Positions 52,075-61,033 of a DNA stretch of 64,000 bases are shown here, in pieces. The translations under genes were made by a program, and so were the position numbers. The DNA is taken from positions 186,001-250,000 of the forward strand of contig JAGOSY010000002.1 in NCBI GenBank assembly GCA_018062085.1. Reading direction: 5' to 3'. The stretch's first letter is position 1, and the number at the start of each line of letters is the position of its first letter. The stretch comes from a bacterium. Lineage in GTDB: Bacteria; Cyanobacteriota; Vampirovibrionia; Obscuribacterales; Obscuribacteraceae. The notes under the pieces were generated by a model. It did no database searches, was not told the origin of the DNA, and was given only the letters and a program-made list of their open reading frames with translations.

Positions 52075-52734
52075 CTAATTATTGGGAAACTTACCAATTG
52101 TGCTCTGATAAGAGAGATACTCGGTACCGCCGTTCTGGGCCAAATTGACTCGTTTGTCTTGAATCTGAATGCTAGCGCCTTCTGGACCCCAGGCGATACC
52201 GGTAGACCAGGTCTTGTCTAAGCCTCTTCTCTCTAATTCAAGCTTGAGTGCTCTATCGAAGCCTTCCATTTTGTTCTGGTCGTATTTGTCGCCAAATGCT
52301 TGTTGAATTGCATTGAGAGCGCTATCAGCTGGGTTCCGACCGGCCAAAGCGCTGGCCACATCGCCCACTGCTTTGAGATCCTTTTCGTCTAATTTTGCCA
52401 GAGCCCGCTCATCTTGCTCTCTGCGTCGAGTCACAAATTCGGGTAGGTTGAAGTCAGCGTCACGGCGCGTCTGGGAGGGGTGGTCTTTCGACTCTTGCTG
52501 TTCCCTTTTAGTTTGGTCTGCCCGATAAGTCGCCCAATCATTTGAGTTTACAGCCCGCAGATCTGAAAGAGTTGGGCTTTCAAACTTAGCGGTGGCAGGA
52601 GAGGTGGGGGAGGCAGGAGAAGCATCGTTCGGGCGTTCGGCTAGTAGTGAGCCACCCAAGTTTTTGAAGCCTTGAGCATCTCCCTCTACGGGTTTGATGT
52701 TGCTGATTTCAGCTTCCTGTCGCTCTTGTGCCAT
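52075..52734 (-). CDS. Hypothetical hydrophilic protein
   Basis: ATG 52734 follows GAGGG at a spacing of about nine. The 219-residue protein has no signal peptide. It is charged and helical (RRDADFNLPEFVTRRREQDERALAKLDEKDLKAVGDVASALAGRNPADSALNAIQQAFGDKYDQNKMEGFDRALKLELERRGL), with a Ser/Pro-rich stretch before it and a compact end (WSTGIAWGPEGASIQIQDKRVNLAQNGG). Its style resembles the hydrophilic proteins at 32-38 kb. A weak match to the shared promoter element lies near 52840-52860, but TAAT is missing. Confidence 0.6.
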   Translation of the reverse strand: MAQERQEAEISNIKPVEGDAQGFKNLGGSLLAERPNDASPASPTSPATAKFESPTLSDLRAVNSNDWATYRADQTKREQQESKDHPSQTRRDADFNLPEFVTRRREQDERALAKLDEKDLKAVGDVASALAGRNPADSALNAIQQAFGDKYDQNKMEGFDRALKLELERRGLDKTWSTGIAWGPEGASIQIQDKRVNLAQNGGTEYLSYQSTIGKFPNN

Positions 52735-52910
52735 AACTATTGACCCTCGGTTTATTAAGGTTGGAAGAAAAAAATGAGGCGGCTGCTTGCCTCAGTGGTT
52801 TGTCCTAACCCTGTAACTTTAATGGCCGCTTATTGGCATTTTGCGGGCACTGACAAGCTGCTATAAGTGTGTCATTGTGGTAATGGGTTCCCGAGCAACC
52901 AGGAGGGAAT

Positions 52911-53534
52911 ATGACCAGCAGTGAACCAGATGAAGAAGCCCTAGATCGAGATCGGCTCGTAACGCGTCGAACTGCACTTAAGTTCGTAGCTGGTGCACCG
53001 CTTGTTTTTACATTTAGTCTGGTGGCTTCTCCTCTTGCGCGTTTTTTGAAACCTACCATGAAGCCCGGTGGATTCTTCCAGGCGGCTGATATGCCAGCGG
53101 CTGAACACCGCATAGAGTTTAACTTGTCTGATTTCCCTACTGATTGGACGTGTAGGCCGTTTGAATTTCGAATGAAGTATGTTGTGTTCAATCCTGAGCA
53201 AGAAGAGATTCGCAAGATTCCTGGGTTTGCCATTCGTACTGCTCCAGATAAGATCGTTGCCTTTAGCCGTATCTGTCCGGGACGTAGTGGCATTCTCAAC
53301 TTCAAAACTGAGATGTGTTGCGGTTGTTCGGAAAGTAGTGTCGATACCTGTAACTGCGCTATGAAAGTAAGTAAGCCCGTTCTTGTTTGTCCCAACTGTC
53401 GCAGCGTATTTGATTTAGCCCAAGATGGACGCATCCTGTTAGGTTCAGCACCTAGGCCACCGCGGCGCTTTACTGTGTTGCGACAAGGCGAACTAATTAC
53501 TATAAACGAACTTGAAACCTGGTCGATCGCTTAG
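52911..53534 (+). CDS. Rieske-like Tat protein lacking histidine iron ligands
   Basis: ATG 52911 follows AGGAGGG, a strong SD. The 207-residue protein has a twin-arginine-like T-R-R-T-A-L-K signal anchor (residues 18-44). The later part reads AFSRICPGRSGIL (117-129), where Rieske proteins have AFSRICTHLGC, and VCPNCRSVFDLAQDG with GSAPRPPRRFTV (159-189), where they have CPCHGSxF and GPAPRPLxxY. Both C-x-H and C-x-x-H ligand pairs have lost His: only C122, C160 and C163 line up. Additional Cys at 136, 137, 139, 147 and 149 might supply ligands. It may be a redox or metal-binding relative of cytochrome bc/b6f Rieske. Confidence 0.75.
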   Translation: MTSSEPDEEALDRDRLVTRRTALKFVAGAPLVFTFSLVASPLARFLKPTMKPGGFFQAADMPAAEHRIEFNLSDFPTDWTCRPFEFRMKYVVFNPEQEEIRKIPGFAIRTAPDKIVAFSRICPGRSGILNFKTEMCCGCSESSVDTCNCAMKVSKPVLVCPNCRSVFDLAQDGRILLGSAPRPPRRFTVLRQGELITINELETWSIA

Positions 53535-53697
53535 CCTAGCTCGGGAGTGAAGCTACTGGCCAGGAAGGTCTTGAGAAGTGCCGAGATTCTGATTAATCTG
53601 GCCCTTTGTACTTGTTCGCAATTTACTAGTTCGAAATTCAGAACTCTCTACCATCTGAACTAAATTGATAAAGCCAGCAAGCTCTTAGATTGCTACA

Positions 53698-53811
53698 TGG
53701 TGGAATGTCCGCAAGAGAGATGTGGCAAGGCATTGTACTTTCAAGCGGAGATTCAAGATAAAAAAGGTGAACACAGGCAAGCAGCCGAAGCTTTGCCAAA
53801 GAAACATTGAA
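53698..53811 (+). CDS. Possible 37-residue Cys-containing protein
   Basis: A small frame starts at ATG 53698 and ends at TGA 53809-53811. The product contains ECPQERCGKALYF, resembling half of a zinc-ribbon knuckle, and is charged overall. There is no clear SD. It fills the 280-bp gap after the Rieske-like gene, in which I see no other feature. This is a low-confidence call. Confidence 0.25.
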
Positions 53812-53813
53812 GT

Positions 53814-54599
53814 TCAAATTTTTGGAGCCACACCTCTTTCGAAATTTTGGAAAATCATTCGATCGAGCTTGAAGGCATCTGGCTTTACCGCGCAGTCGCC
53901 GGCGAAAGGATTACTGAAAACGAACACTAGAAGAATGTTCAAAGAAAGTGTAAGTGCTACTAGGACAGTCATTAGTATTTGCGCTTTTAGATCTTCAACT
54001 GAGAAGAAATATGTGAATATGACTGTCAAAATTCCACCGACGATCAATACAGTCCACATCAGTGGATTTATCCCGTGAGTAGCATTGACTATTCTTGTTC
54101 GACGATTGTTAGTCATGTTGCAAATCTCGGAAACTAGCTGTTGGTGAATCGCCTTTTCGCCTTCGGTGTCAGGCTTGTAAGTAGTAATGTCTTTCCAGAG
54201 CAACCAAGCGAGAGTGAATGACTTCGGACTATATTTCCCTTGACTCATGGCTAGCCATTCGTCATTGACTACGCATTCTGCATACTGATCGCAATTTCTT
54301 TGAATTGATTCTCGTTTCTCCTTTGTAAGTCCATTGGAGCACAAGAAAATGTTGGCTAGGCCGCTTGCCTCTTGCTCCACGAGAACACGGATTTCTTGAG
54401 TGTGCTCCATTGCGTCTACAACAACAAAGCCGAGCAGAACAGCATAGAGCGTTCCCACCACCGAAAGTAGATAACCAGCGACTTCGTGATTTAAAGTCAG
54501 GGCTTTTGTGCCCACTCGCTTTCGAACTATAAGCATGCCGCCGACTGCCAGTAATGTTGAGATTGCTACAGCTAGAAGTCCGAGAAAAATAGTGTTCAT
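53814..54599 (-). CDS. DUF4239 (bestrophin-like) membrane protein
   Basis: The 261-residue protein has four membrane helices: residues about 5-25, 40-62, 183-205 and 210-232. HEVAGYLLSVVGTLYAVLLGFVVVDAMEHTQEIRVLVEQEASGLANIFL is the diagnostic DUF4239 segment, with a helical domain between the two membrane pairs. The family is related to bestrophin channels, but function is not established. The gene has its own upstream region of about 60 bp after a lipase gene stop. Confidence 0.85.
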   Translation of the reverse strand: MNTIFLGLLAVAISTLLAVGGMLIVRKRVGTKALTLNHEVAGYLLSVVGTLYAVLLGFVVVDAMEHTQEIRVLVEQEASGLANIFLCSNGLTKEKRESIQRNCDQYAECVVNDEWLAMSQGKYSPKSFTLAWLLWKDITTYKPDTEGEKAIHQQLVSEICNMTNNRRTRIVNATHGINPLMWTVLIVGGILTVIFTYFFSVEDLKAQILMTVLVALTLSLNILLVFVFSNPFAGDCAVKPDAFKLDRMIFQNFERGVAPKI

Positions 54600-54660
54600 T
54601 TTTGCTTTGTCTTAGTTGGGGGGCACATTATCTGCGGCCTTTGATTGTTTTAATTGCGAA

Positions 54661-56604
54661 TCAAATGAACTTTGACTCAAGACATTCTTTGATCTCTGGC
54701 TTGGATAGAAGGTCGTCGATGGTCAATGTTGTATTTTGGAAACGGGCAAGGATCAAACCACAGAAAATCCACTTCTCTTCATTGGTTAGTCCAAGATTGC
54801 CGTCAATGAGCTTAAAGTCGTTCACTAGATTTTCCAGCTCTTGGGCATTATCGGTCGCTGGTTTCTTCATCCGCTCTACTATGTCGAGCACTAACTTCTT
54901 GCGCTCATCCAGTGTGTTTTGGAACTTCAGTCCAATATAGCTGCTCTTATCTGCAATCATCGGGGCGTAGACTGCTTCGAGCCAACTCTCCATTTCTGTA
55001 GCGAAATTAGACTCTTGAAGTATCTGTCGCAGATTGGCACCAGTTACGAAATTGGGATTTGGTGCCCCTTGAAATACGTAGCTATCAGGTTGGCCAGCGA
55101 TCATTTTCAAGAAATTTGAGTAATATCCCCAGGTGTTTTCCTGGCCAAGCTGCTGAGACTTTTGAGCATTTTCTGTCGACATGTCTCGCACTAGGGCTGC
55201 TCGAATGACGAACACTTCATGTGGGTTGTCGTTGCACTTTGCTGGCTTACTTAGCTTTGTCTGTACGCCGGCATGTTCACCTTGGTCAATCGCCATGCCC
55301 ACAAGCCGGTTTGAAGTTGCTTCCACTACAGCATCGCCGTCTACCCAGTAGTGCTGAGAAGACGGCGATATTTTATCGAATTGGGCAGCCCAAGTCGGAT
55401 CACCAGGAATTGGCTGCGCAAATGCCACGAGAGTTATGTTGTCCCAGGGCCAGCTTCTCACTTCTTGTCGTAGAGCATCACCATAGCTTCCCTGCAAAAC
55501 GGCACTGACAAACTGGCTGCCGAGACCTGCGCCCAAGCTATGACCAGTGACGTAGATGTGCTCGGGAGCACCATATCGTTGCTCTAGATATTTGCAGCAA
55601 GCAGTGATCGGTCCAAGCATGCTTGGCAGCGATTGAGCAAATCCCTGTGTGACTTTGCCAACTTTGCTGATCATAGGCTGTTCAATTTGTTTGTTGCCAT
55701 GAAGGTCAGTGATCCAGTCAGGGTTACCCTTAGAATCTCCAAGCACATCTTGTGCTTTCCAAACTGTTTTGCCGAGGGATGAACCACTGCGGCTGCCGCG
55801 GAAAACGATGTGGGCGTCGTGTCCTGTTGGCGTCTTGTGCATGAGCACAAAACCCATGAGGCTCCATGACGGTTCTCCATTGATACCAATATTTGGATTG
55901 CTGGTGTCTGTGGTGCTGCCCGTGCCACCCTCGAATACGATCAGATGATCCTCACCACTAGGATAGTCGCGAATTTGAAAATGCTCAACGTCGTTATAAG
56001 GAAAACTTCCACTGGGAGGCGTTTTGTAGCGAATGCCCTCTATTGTTTTGATGTTGTTTGTGATACTAGCTGGCGCGAACACAGACATGAACCGTTCACC
56101 ATCTCCGGTGAACGCTGGTAGCTTGCTATTGATGCGCTTATAGTTAGTTAGAATTGGGTCAAGATTTAAATTGCTTCGTGTGCCAAAACGGGCAGCGCTC
56201 GGACCGCTGTAAAATCCCTCGTCGACTCTAGCTTGAGCAAATTGGCGCACTCCGTTTGGGCCATCCCAACTATTTAACTTTGGAGCAACAGGTGAAAGTC
56301 CTGCTGCATATTCTTGCGTTAAACGGCAGATGTTGGTGCGCCGATCACTACCGACGCGAGACATGACATCGTACCAGGGGTCGAGCGGAAGGCACAATGA
56401 TTGGTGGTAGAGCTGGTAAGCGAGGGTACACAAGTCAAGATTGGTGACAGCCGCATCTAAACCAATTGCTTGCCTAGAATGCTCTGCGGTCTGTTGCCCG
56501 GATGTACTCTCTGGGGTATCGGCTAGAGCTGGCGAAGCAAGCGACATTCCGAGGACCGTGCAACAGAGTATGGCCACCATTTGAAATTGGCTGCTTATGA
56601 GCAT
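54661..56604 (-). CDS. Secreted class-3 lipase-like protein
   Basis: ATG 56604 follows AAAGGA at a spacing of eight. The 647-residue protein has a signal peptide (residues 1-28, ending ASPALA). The alpha/beta-hydrolase core includes HIVFRGSRSG (oxyanion region) and YVTGHSLGAGLGSQFVSAVLQ, the G-H-S-L-G nucleophile elbow near residue 355. VAFAQPIPGD and YWVDGDAVVEA would carry the catalytic Asp region. The C-terminal 150 residues are helical (NATEMESWLEAVYAPMI and similar) with no known domain. It is probably secreted; lipid substrate is inferred from the class-3 lipase pattern. Confidence 0.82.
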   Translation of the reverse strand: MLISSQFQMVAILCCTVLGMSLASPALADTPESTSGQQTAEHSRQAIGLDAAVTNLDLCTLAYQLYHQSLCLPLDPWYDVMSRVGSDRRTNICRLTQEYAAGLSPVAPKLNSWDGPNGVRQFAQARVDEGFYSGPSAARFGTRSNLNLDPILTNYKRINSKLPAFTGDGERFMSVFAPASITNNIKTIEGIRYKTPPSGSFPYNDVEHFQIRDYPSGEDHLIVFEGGTGSTTDTSNPNIGINGEPSWSLMGFVLMHKTPTGHDAHIVFRGSRSGSSLGKTVWKAQDVLGDSKGNPDWITDLHGNKQIEQPMISKVGKVTQGFAQSLPSMLGPITACCKYLEQRYGAPEHIYVTGHSLGAGLGSQFVSAVLQGSYGDALRQEVRSWPWDNITLVAFAQPIPGDPTWAAQFDKISPSSQHYWVDGDAVVEATSNRLVGMAIDQGEHAGVQTKLSKPAKCNDNPHEVFVIRAALVRDMSTENAQKSQQLGQENTWGYYSNFLKMIAGQPDSYVFQGAPNPNFVTGANLRQILQESNFATEMESWLEAVYAPMIADKSSYIGLKFQNTLDERKKLVLDIVERMKKPATDNAQELENLVNDFKLIDGNLGLTNEEKWIFCGLILARFQNTTLTIDDLLSKPEIKECLESKFI

Positions 56605-56819
56605 CGTATTTTTCCTTTATCTGAATGTCTGTCGGCTAGTTAAGACAAGCAGATGTGATGCACGTGATGTATTTGTCGGACCAATATTCTATCAGTCATA
56701 GCAATTGAGTCGATATGGTTTATTCTGCTAACCGCTGCGATTAACTATCTGTTCAATTTTAGTAAGAATGCATTGGCGGTGTATACTCATCTGACTATTC
56801 AGGCTCACCGAGGAATAAC

Positions 56820-57422
56820 ATGAAAGCTAAGTCGTCTGATGTCTACAACGCACGTACCTCAGCTCGTGGCGATCGCCTGGCAATTCTGGGGCTTATGTTA
56901 TTGGCTGCAACCGTGCCTCTTCATGCGGCATCGGCTACTGACCTCACATCACAAGTTTTAGGCGCTCAAGCCTATAGTCCTCGGCAAAAAACTGACAGCA
57001 GTTCAGCAAAACCCCAGTTGATAGCACAGTCACAAGGTAGTTCTGAAGAGCAGAAAGACTTGGAAGCTTACAGCAGAAGTAAGTACACTTACATCGATGC
57101 TAAATTGTTGGCCAAGATGTGGAACAAAGAAGTAAGTGACGTAAAGACTCACATTGGCTTCAAGTTACTTAGCGGTCCGTTGGCTTCAGCCGAGCTTGAG
57201 CAAAATCTTGTCGATGCCCGTATTAAAGCCCTTGCTTCAGTCAATAGCAATCAGGGTCTGACATATTGGCAAGATAGTGGGCACACATATGATGATGCTG
57301 TCGCTCTGGCAAAACTTTGGGGTGAATCTAGCCCCTGGAATGCAAAAGTCAGAGTAGAAAAAAATCTGATTCTAGGAAACGAGGAAGTGATAAAAAAGTC
57401 AGTGATTCTCGCTAGAAAATAG
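56820..57422 (+). CDS. Exported protein with two copies of a helical unit
   Basis: ATG 56820 follows GAGGA at a spacing of five. The 200-residue protein has a signal peptide (about 1-40, LAILGLMLLAATVPLHAASA) and a Ser/Gln-rich linker. The mature part contains two similar units: YTYIDAKLLAKMWNKEVSDVKTHIGFKLLSG (about 91-121) and HTYDDAVALAKLWGESSPWNAKVRVEKNLILG (about 156-187), sharing Y-x-D-A-x-x-L-A-K-x-W. No family recognised. It is nine bases upstream of the amidoligase gene, so they form an operon. Confidence 0.7.
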   Translation: MKAKSSDVYNARTSARGDRLAILGLMLLAATVPLHAASATDLTSQVLGAQAYSPRQKTDSSSAKPQLIAQSQGSSEEQKDLEAYSRSKYTYIDAKLLAKMWNKEVSDVKTHIGFKLLSGPLASAELEQNLVDARIKALASVNSNQGLTYWQDSGHTYDDAVALAKLWGESSPWNAKVRVEKNLILGNEEVIKKSVILARK

Positions 57423-57431
57423 GACATTGTC

Positions 57432-58547
57432 GTGACTCACATTGCTTGGCGTATTGGTGTTGAGATTGAATTGTTGGCACCAATAGGTAAAACACGCCTT
57501 GATTTAGCTGAGGCAATTAGTCGCCAGAATCATGGCACTGTCAGAAGATATTTCCATCCGCAATCTGAGCCTAGCAAAGTACCCGGTACTCCGATTTTTC
57601 ATAGCTTGACCCTCGGATTTGAAGCTCTAGATGGTCAGCGGCAGCGAATTGCTCAATGTGTTGACGATCTGACATTACAAGCAGATCTAAATCGCACTGC
57701 TAAACCCAAACCTGGTTGGTATCGTATCGTCAGTGATGATGAACGGTTTCTGCGCCTGATCGAACAGCAGACTGATCCGGCTTTACCCCTCGCTCAAGTA
57801 ATGAACTCCATTGCCGAATTATTCGGAACTTTACCTGCTGCCGGCGAAGGGGGGATGGTTCGCGTCAATGATCAGTCAGGAGCGTCAGTGGCGATTGCAG
57901 CACCCTTGCCTGGAGAACGAGAACGCCCTTGTGAATTGATTACTTGTCCTATCGATAGTAATCACGAGCAACGACTTGATGAGTTGTTGACCATAGCTCG
58001 ACAGCTTCAGTTTCAGGCTCCGGTTGAAGGGGCCACTCATATTCACTTTGATGCCAAAGCTATGCAATCGGCCAATGCCATTGCAAACTTTGTCAATCTC
58101 TACTCTTCTTATCGCGACCTCCTTAAGCGGCTTATTGGTACCAACCCAAATTGCATCCGTTTAGGGGCTTGGCCAACTGAGCTACTCGATACTGTCAATA
58201 CCGTGGATTTTCGCGCGCTCTCTTGGCTGGAAGCGCAGCAGCAATTGAAAGCTCTCAAACTGACGAAATATTGCGATGTCAACCTGATTAACTGCATCTA
58301 TAGCATTGCCGACAAAAATACAATTGAAGTGCGCATCTTACCAGTTTGGCTAGACACGGCTCCTATCCTGGCGGTAGCCGCTCTCTTTGTCGCTCTATTT
58401 GAATTGGCGCTGGCACCAGGCACAATCGAGTTTATACCGGCTCAACGCTGTTCAGTCGAGGCTGCAAGGGCCTTCTTGCAAATATTGCCAATGTCACAAA
58501 GTCAGCTTAGCTATTGGCTAAATATTGCTGAGAGTGCTTTCGATTGA
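57432..58547 (+). CDS. Putative amidoligase (Amidoligase_2-like, ATP-grasp-like COOH-NH2 ligase)
   Basis: GTG 57432 follows AGGA at a spacing of seven. The 371-residue protein opens with W-R-I-G-V-E-I-E-L-L, the metal/ATP-binding G-x-E-x-E motif of amidoligases. ATHIHFD (201-207) provides H203 and H205, CELITCPI (167-174) the second acidic motif, and NTIEVRILP (296-304) the C-terminal E-x-R. Members of this family are predicted to form amide bonds, making peptide tags or modified proteins. It has no signal peptide. It is preceded by an exported small protein with repeats that could be its substrate. Confidence 0.78.
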   Translation: MTHIAWRIGVEIELLAPIGKTRLDLAEAISRQNHGTVRRYFHPQSEPSKVPGTPIFHSLTLGFEALDGQRQRIAQCVDDLTLQADLNRTAKPKPGWYRIVSDDERFLRLIEQQTDPALPLAQVMNSIAELFGTLPAAGEGGMVRVNDQSGASVAIAAPLPGERERPCELITCPIDSNHEQRLDELLTIARQLQFQAPVEGATHIHFDAKAMQSANAIANFVNLYSSYRDLLKRLIGTNPNCIRLGAWPTELLDTVNTVDFRALSWLEAQQQLKALKLTKYCDVNLINCIYSIADKNTIEVRILPVWLDTAPILAVAALFVALFELALAPGTIEFIPAQRCSVEAARAFLQILPMSQSQLSYWLNIAESAFD

Positions 58548-58590
58548 GACAATTTTTTTTCCGCACCTTTTTAAATCGACTCTGCTGTGG

Positions 58591-60780
58591 TCAGCGCGAA
58601 TTGCGGTCAACCCATTTCACCAGTTGTTCGAGAACGGGCGGCGTGCATTGATTCATTTCAAAGGTTAGATGCTCGCCTGAATTTACTTTGAGCAGAGTCT
58701 TGTTGGTGCTGGCGACCCGTTTGTATAGCTTTAGGGTTGAAGGCGGCTTGACTAGGCGATCATCCATTCCCTGAATTATAAGCACAGGCTTAGACTTAAT
58801 TCTGAATGCGAACTTGCCATTTTCAGACATGAATAGCTGAAATGCGATCAATTCTTTTGGAGAAAGCGTTTTCCTCGATAGCGGATCGCTTTTCCATACT
58901 TCGCGCAGTTGAGCATTGCCAGTCGCTTTTTGAAGCAGGCTCTTGCCTATATTGATCGGGTTATTGAGTCCGAAAGGCAAGTGCAGTATCACCATTAAGG
59001 CTTCCTTTGCAGAATCAAATCGGCTGGCCCCTGGCACACTCGATATTACTCCGGCTAGGTGCTCAGGATTACGAGCTGAAGCATGCAGAGCGATGCCACC
59101 GCCCATAGACTCACCCAGTAGGAATATGGGCGTTTTCGGAAGAAGACCATGTATTCTTGCGACGATGTTTTGAATGTCTGACAGCGTACCATCGAGATTT
59201 AAAAAGTTCTGACCGAAAGAATTCTTCCAAGTTCCGCAACCTCTAACATCTAGGGCAATTACCAGATAGCCCCTTGCCTGTAGAGAACCAGCTAGTGCCG
59301 AGTAAGATCCAGAGTGCAGACACATACCATGAATACAAATAACAACTGCGCGAGGCACAGCGGCCGAGGGAAACCAAAAACGAACAGGCACTTCTTGGCT
59401 GAAAGTTTGATTCGCTCCTTGTCCGGTTTGTGGTGCATTGTTAGAAATCAGAGCAGCCAATTCATAACCTGAAGTTGCAAGAGGCGAACGTGACTCTTGA
59501 TTTAAAGTTCCACCAGAAGCACTGATTCTAATTCGTCCAGCTCCGGGTTTCATGCTGCTGAAGCGCTTTGGGCCGCCTTCTTTTGCTAGGCAAATATCGA
59601 ACATCTCATCTTGAAGCGCCTTCTGCTCGTTCATGCGCAGTAGCCGGTAACACTCTCCCAGTGTGGCTGCACCCCAGCAAGTCTGAGCACTTTGTGCTCC
59701 ATACTTAGCCTTAACTAAGTCATACATGCGCTTGGCATAGGGCAGAGCACTCTTGCCATCAGCCTGGGCAAGATAACTGCCAGCGAGTCCGCCAAGAGAC
59801 TTTGCTAATGCTGCGTCTTTCTCTGCAGGATCTTTTGGCGTCCATTTTTCCAAAATTTCAAGAGATTGTTGATACCACTTTATGGCGCTCTCGAAGTTGT
59901 CACCGCCAAATGCACTATTGGCCAGACCTAGGGCGGGACTCAAAAGTGAGGGATCGAGAGGCGGCACGAATTTTGAACGGGTTTTATAGGCAATATCGAA
60001 ACAGGTTGCGGCCTCGGCTATTTGAGTGCCACCATCGGCAAGAGATGAACCAAGCGATTCTGCTTGAGTTGCTACTGGGCTAAATGTATCTTTCGTGGTT
60101 TGAGTGGCCGTTTTTTCTAGATTGCTGATATTGTCGATGACAGCTTTGTCGGGCGGGTCGGCTGCAACCTTTACGATCTCTGGCTGCTCCTCTTGCAAGA
60201 ACATTACACCGAGTAGTCCAAGGTCCTCACCGTCGGCGATATCACCAGTGACGACTGTTAGGCCGCCTGGAAGATTTTGCTGGTTTGCCGAGCTGTTATT
60301 TGATGACGAGTTATTGGCGGGACGATTTTGTGGAGTGGCATAGCGGTCATATGTAGATGACGAAGATGATGATGGTGATGGTGATGACGAGTTGTATGTG
60401 GGCTGATTTTGAGGAGTGGCGTAGCGGTCATACGAAGGAGAAGGAGATGAAGGCGAATTGTATGTCGGCTGATTTTGCGGAGTGGCATAGCGGTCATATG
60501 TAGATGACGTAGATGCTGGATATGATGATGAATTATTTGTCGGCTGATTTTGCGGAGTGGCGTAGCGATCATATGAAGATGATGGCGATGATGATGTTGG
60601 TGGGGTGTAGTCTGTTTCTTGCACGGGTTGCTGACATGGTACTGGCGGTGTCTCAGCGTCTGCGATAGTCCAGGTTGTGTCAGGTTCGACAGCGCTATGC
60701 TCTTGCGCGATAGCGGTCATGCGGGCCGATACACAGCAGAATGCCACTATTGGTATCAGAATACGAAACTTGTTTTTCAT
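58591..60780 (-). CDS. Exported alpha/beta hydrolase with peptide repeats and TPR-like region
   Basis: ATG 60780 begins a signal peptide (FRILIPIVAFCCVSARMTAIAQ); a TTG six codons earlier is in frame. Residues about 55-165 are Ser/Pro/Asn-rich with four copies of S-x-Y-D-R-Y-A-T-P-Q-N. TPR-like helices span about 290-410. The C-terminal hydrolase domain (about 460-720) resembles monoacylglycerol lipase/serine aminopeptidase S33: VICIHGMCLHSGSY, LDVRGCG, LLGESMGGGIALH (nucleophile Ser), IIQGMDDRLV (Asp), NSGEHLTFE (His). It is probably an exported hydrolase of lipid or ester substrates. Confidence 0.83.
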   Translation of the reverse strand: MKNKFRILIPIVAFCCVSARMTAIAQEHSAVEPDTTWTIADAETPPVPCQQPVQETDYTPPTSSSPSSSYDRYATPQNQPTNNSSSYPASTSSTYDRYATPQNQPTYNSPSSPSPSYDRYATPQNQPTYNSSSPSPSSSSSSTYDRYATPQNRPANNSSSNNSSANQQNLPGGLTVVTGDIADGEDLGLLGVMFLQEEQPEIVKVAADPPDKAVIDNISNLEKTATQTTKDTFSPVATQAESLGSSLADGGTQIAEAATCFDIAYKTRSKFVPPLDPSLLSPALGLANSAFGGDNFESAIKWYQQSLEILEKWTPKDPAEKDAALAKSLGGLAGSYLAQADGKSALPYAKRMYDLVKAKYGAQSAQTCWGAATLGECYRLLRMNEQKALQDEMFDICLAKEGGPKRFSSMKPGAGRIRISASGGTLNQESRSPLATSGYELAALISNNAPQTGQGANQTFSQEVPVRFWFPSAAVPRAVVICIHGMCLHSGSYSALAGSLQARGYLVIALDVRGCGTWKNSFGQNFLNLDGTLSDIQNIVARIHGLLPKTPIFLLGESMGGGIALHASARNPEHLAGVISSVPGASRFDSAKEALMVILHLPFGLNNPINIGKSLLQKATGNAQLREVWKSDPLSRKTLSPKELIAFQLFMSENGKFAFRIKSKPVLIIQGMDDRLVKPPSTLKLYKRVASTNKTLLKVNSGEHLTFEMNQCTPPVLEQLVKWVDRNSR
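60306..60585 (-). repeat. Four-copy coding repeat (SxYDRYATPQN units)
   Basis: Within the alpha/beta hydrolase gene, four near-identical segments encode YDRYATPQN, spaced roughly 65-80 bases apart and separated by Ser/Pro/Asn codons. They look like recent tandem duplication in a linker. Copy number may vary between strains. Confidence 0.7.
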
Positions 60781-61033
60781 GTCTTCGCCGAACTCCAATC
60801 ATTACCGCACTGCTGCGCGTTCACTTTAATCGCCCTTCGCTGTTAAGTCGGTGCGCCATTATTACACATGAGATTGCGCGATTCGAAACCAAGGGGGTAG
60901 TTTAAGGGGCCGGTGATAAATCCGGTTTTGTCGTCACTATGTGATAAGCTTTGCCCCTACCTTAGTCGATGGTCTTTCCTTCTGGATGTGATTGTCCGAT
61001 TTGCAACGTCCACACCTTAAATGAGGCCGATCG

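Noticed and set aside
52830-52870. Weak match to the shared promoter element upstream of 52075-52734
   Set aside because: TAAT is missing and both half-sites have mismatches. Noted in the gene entry but not counted as a copy.
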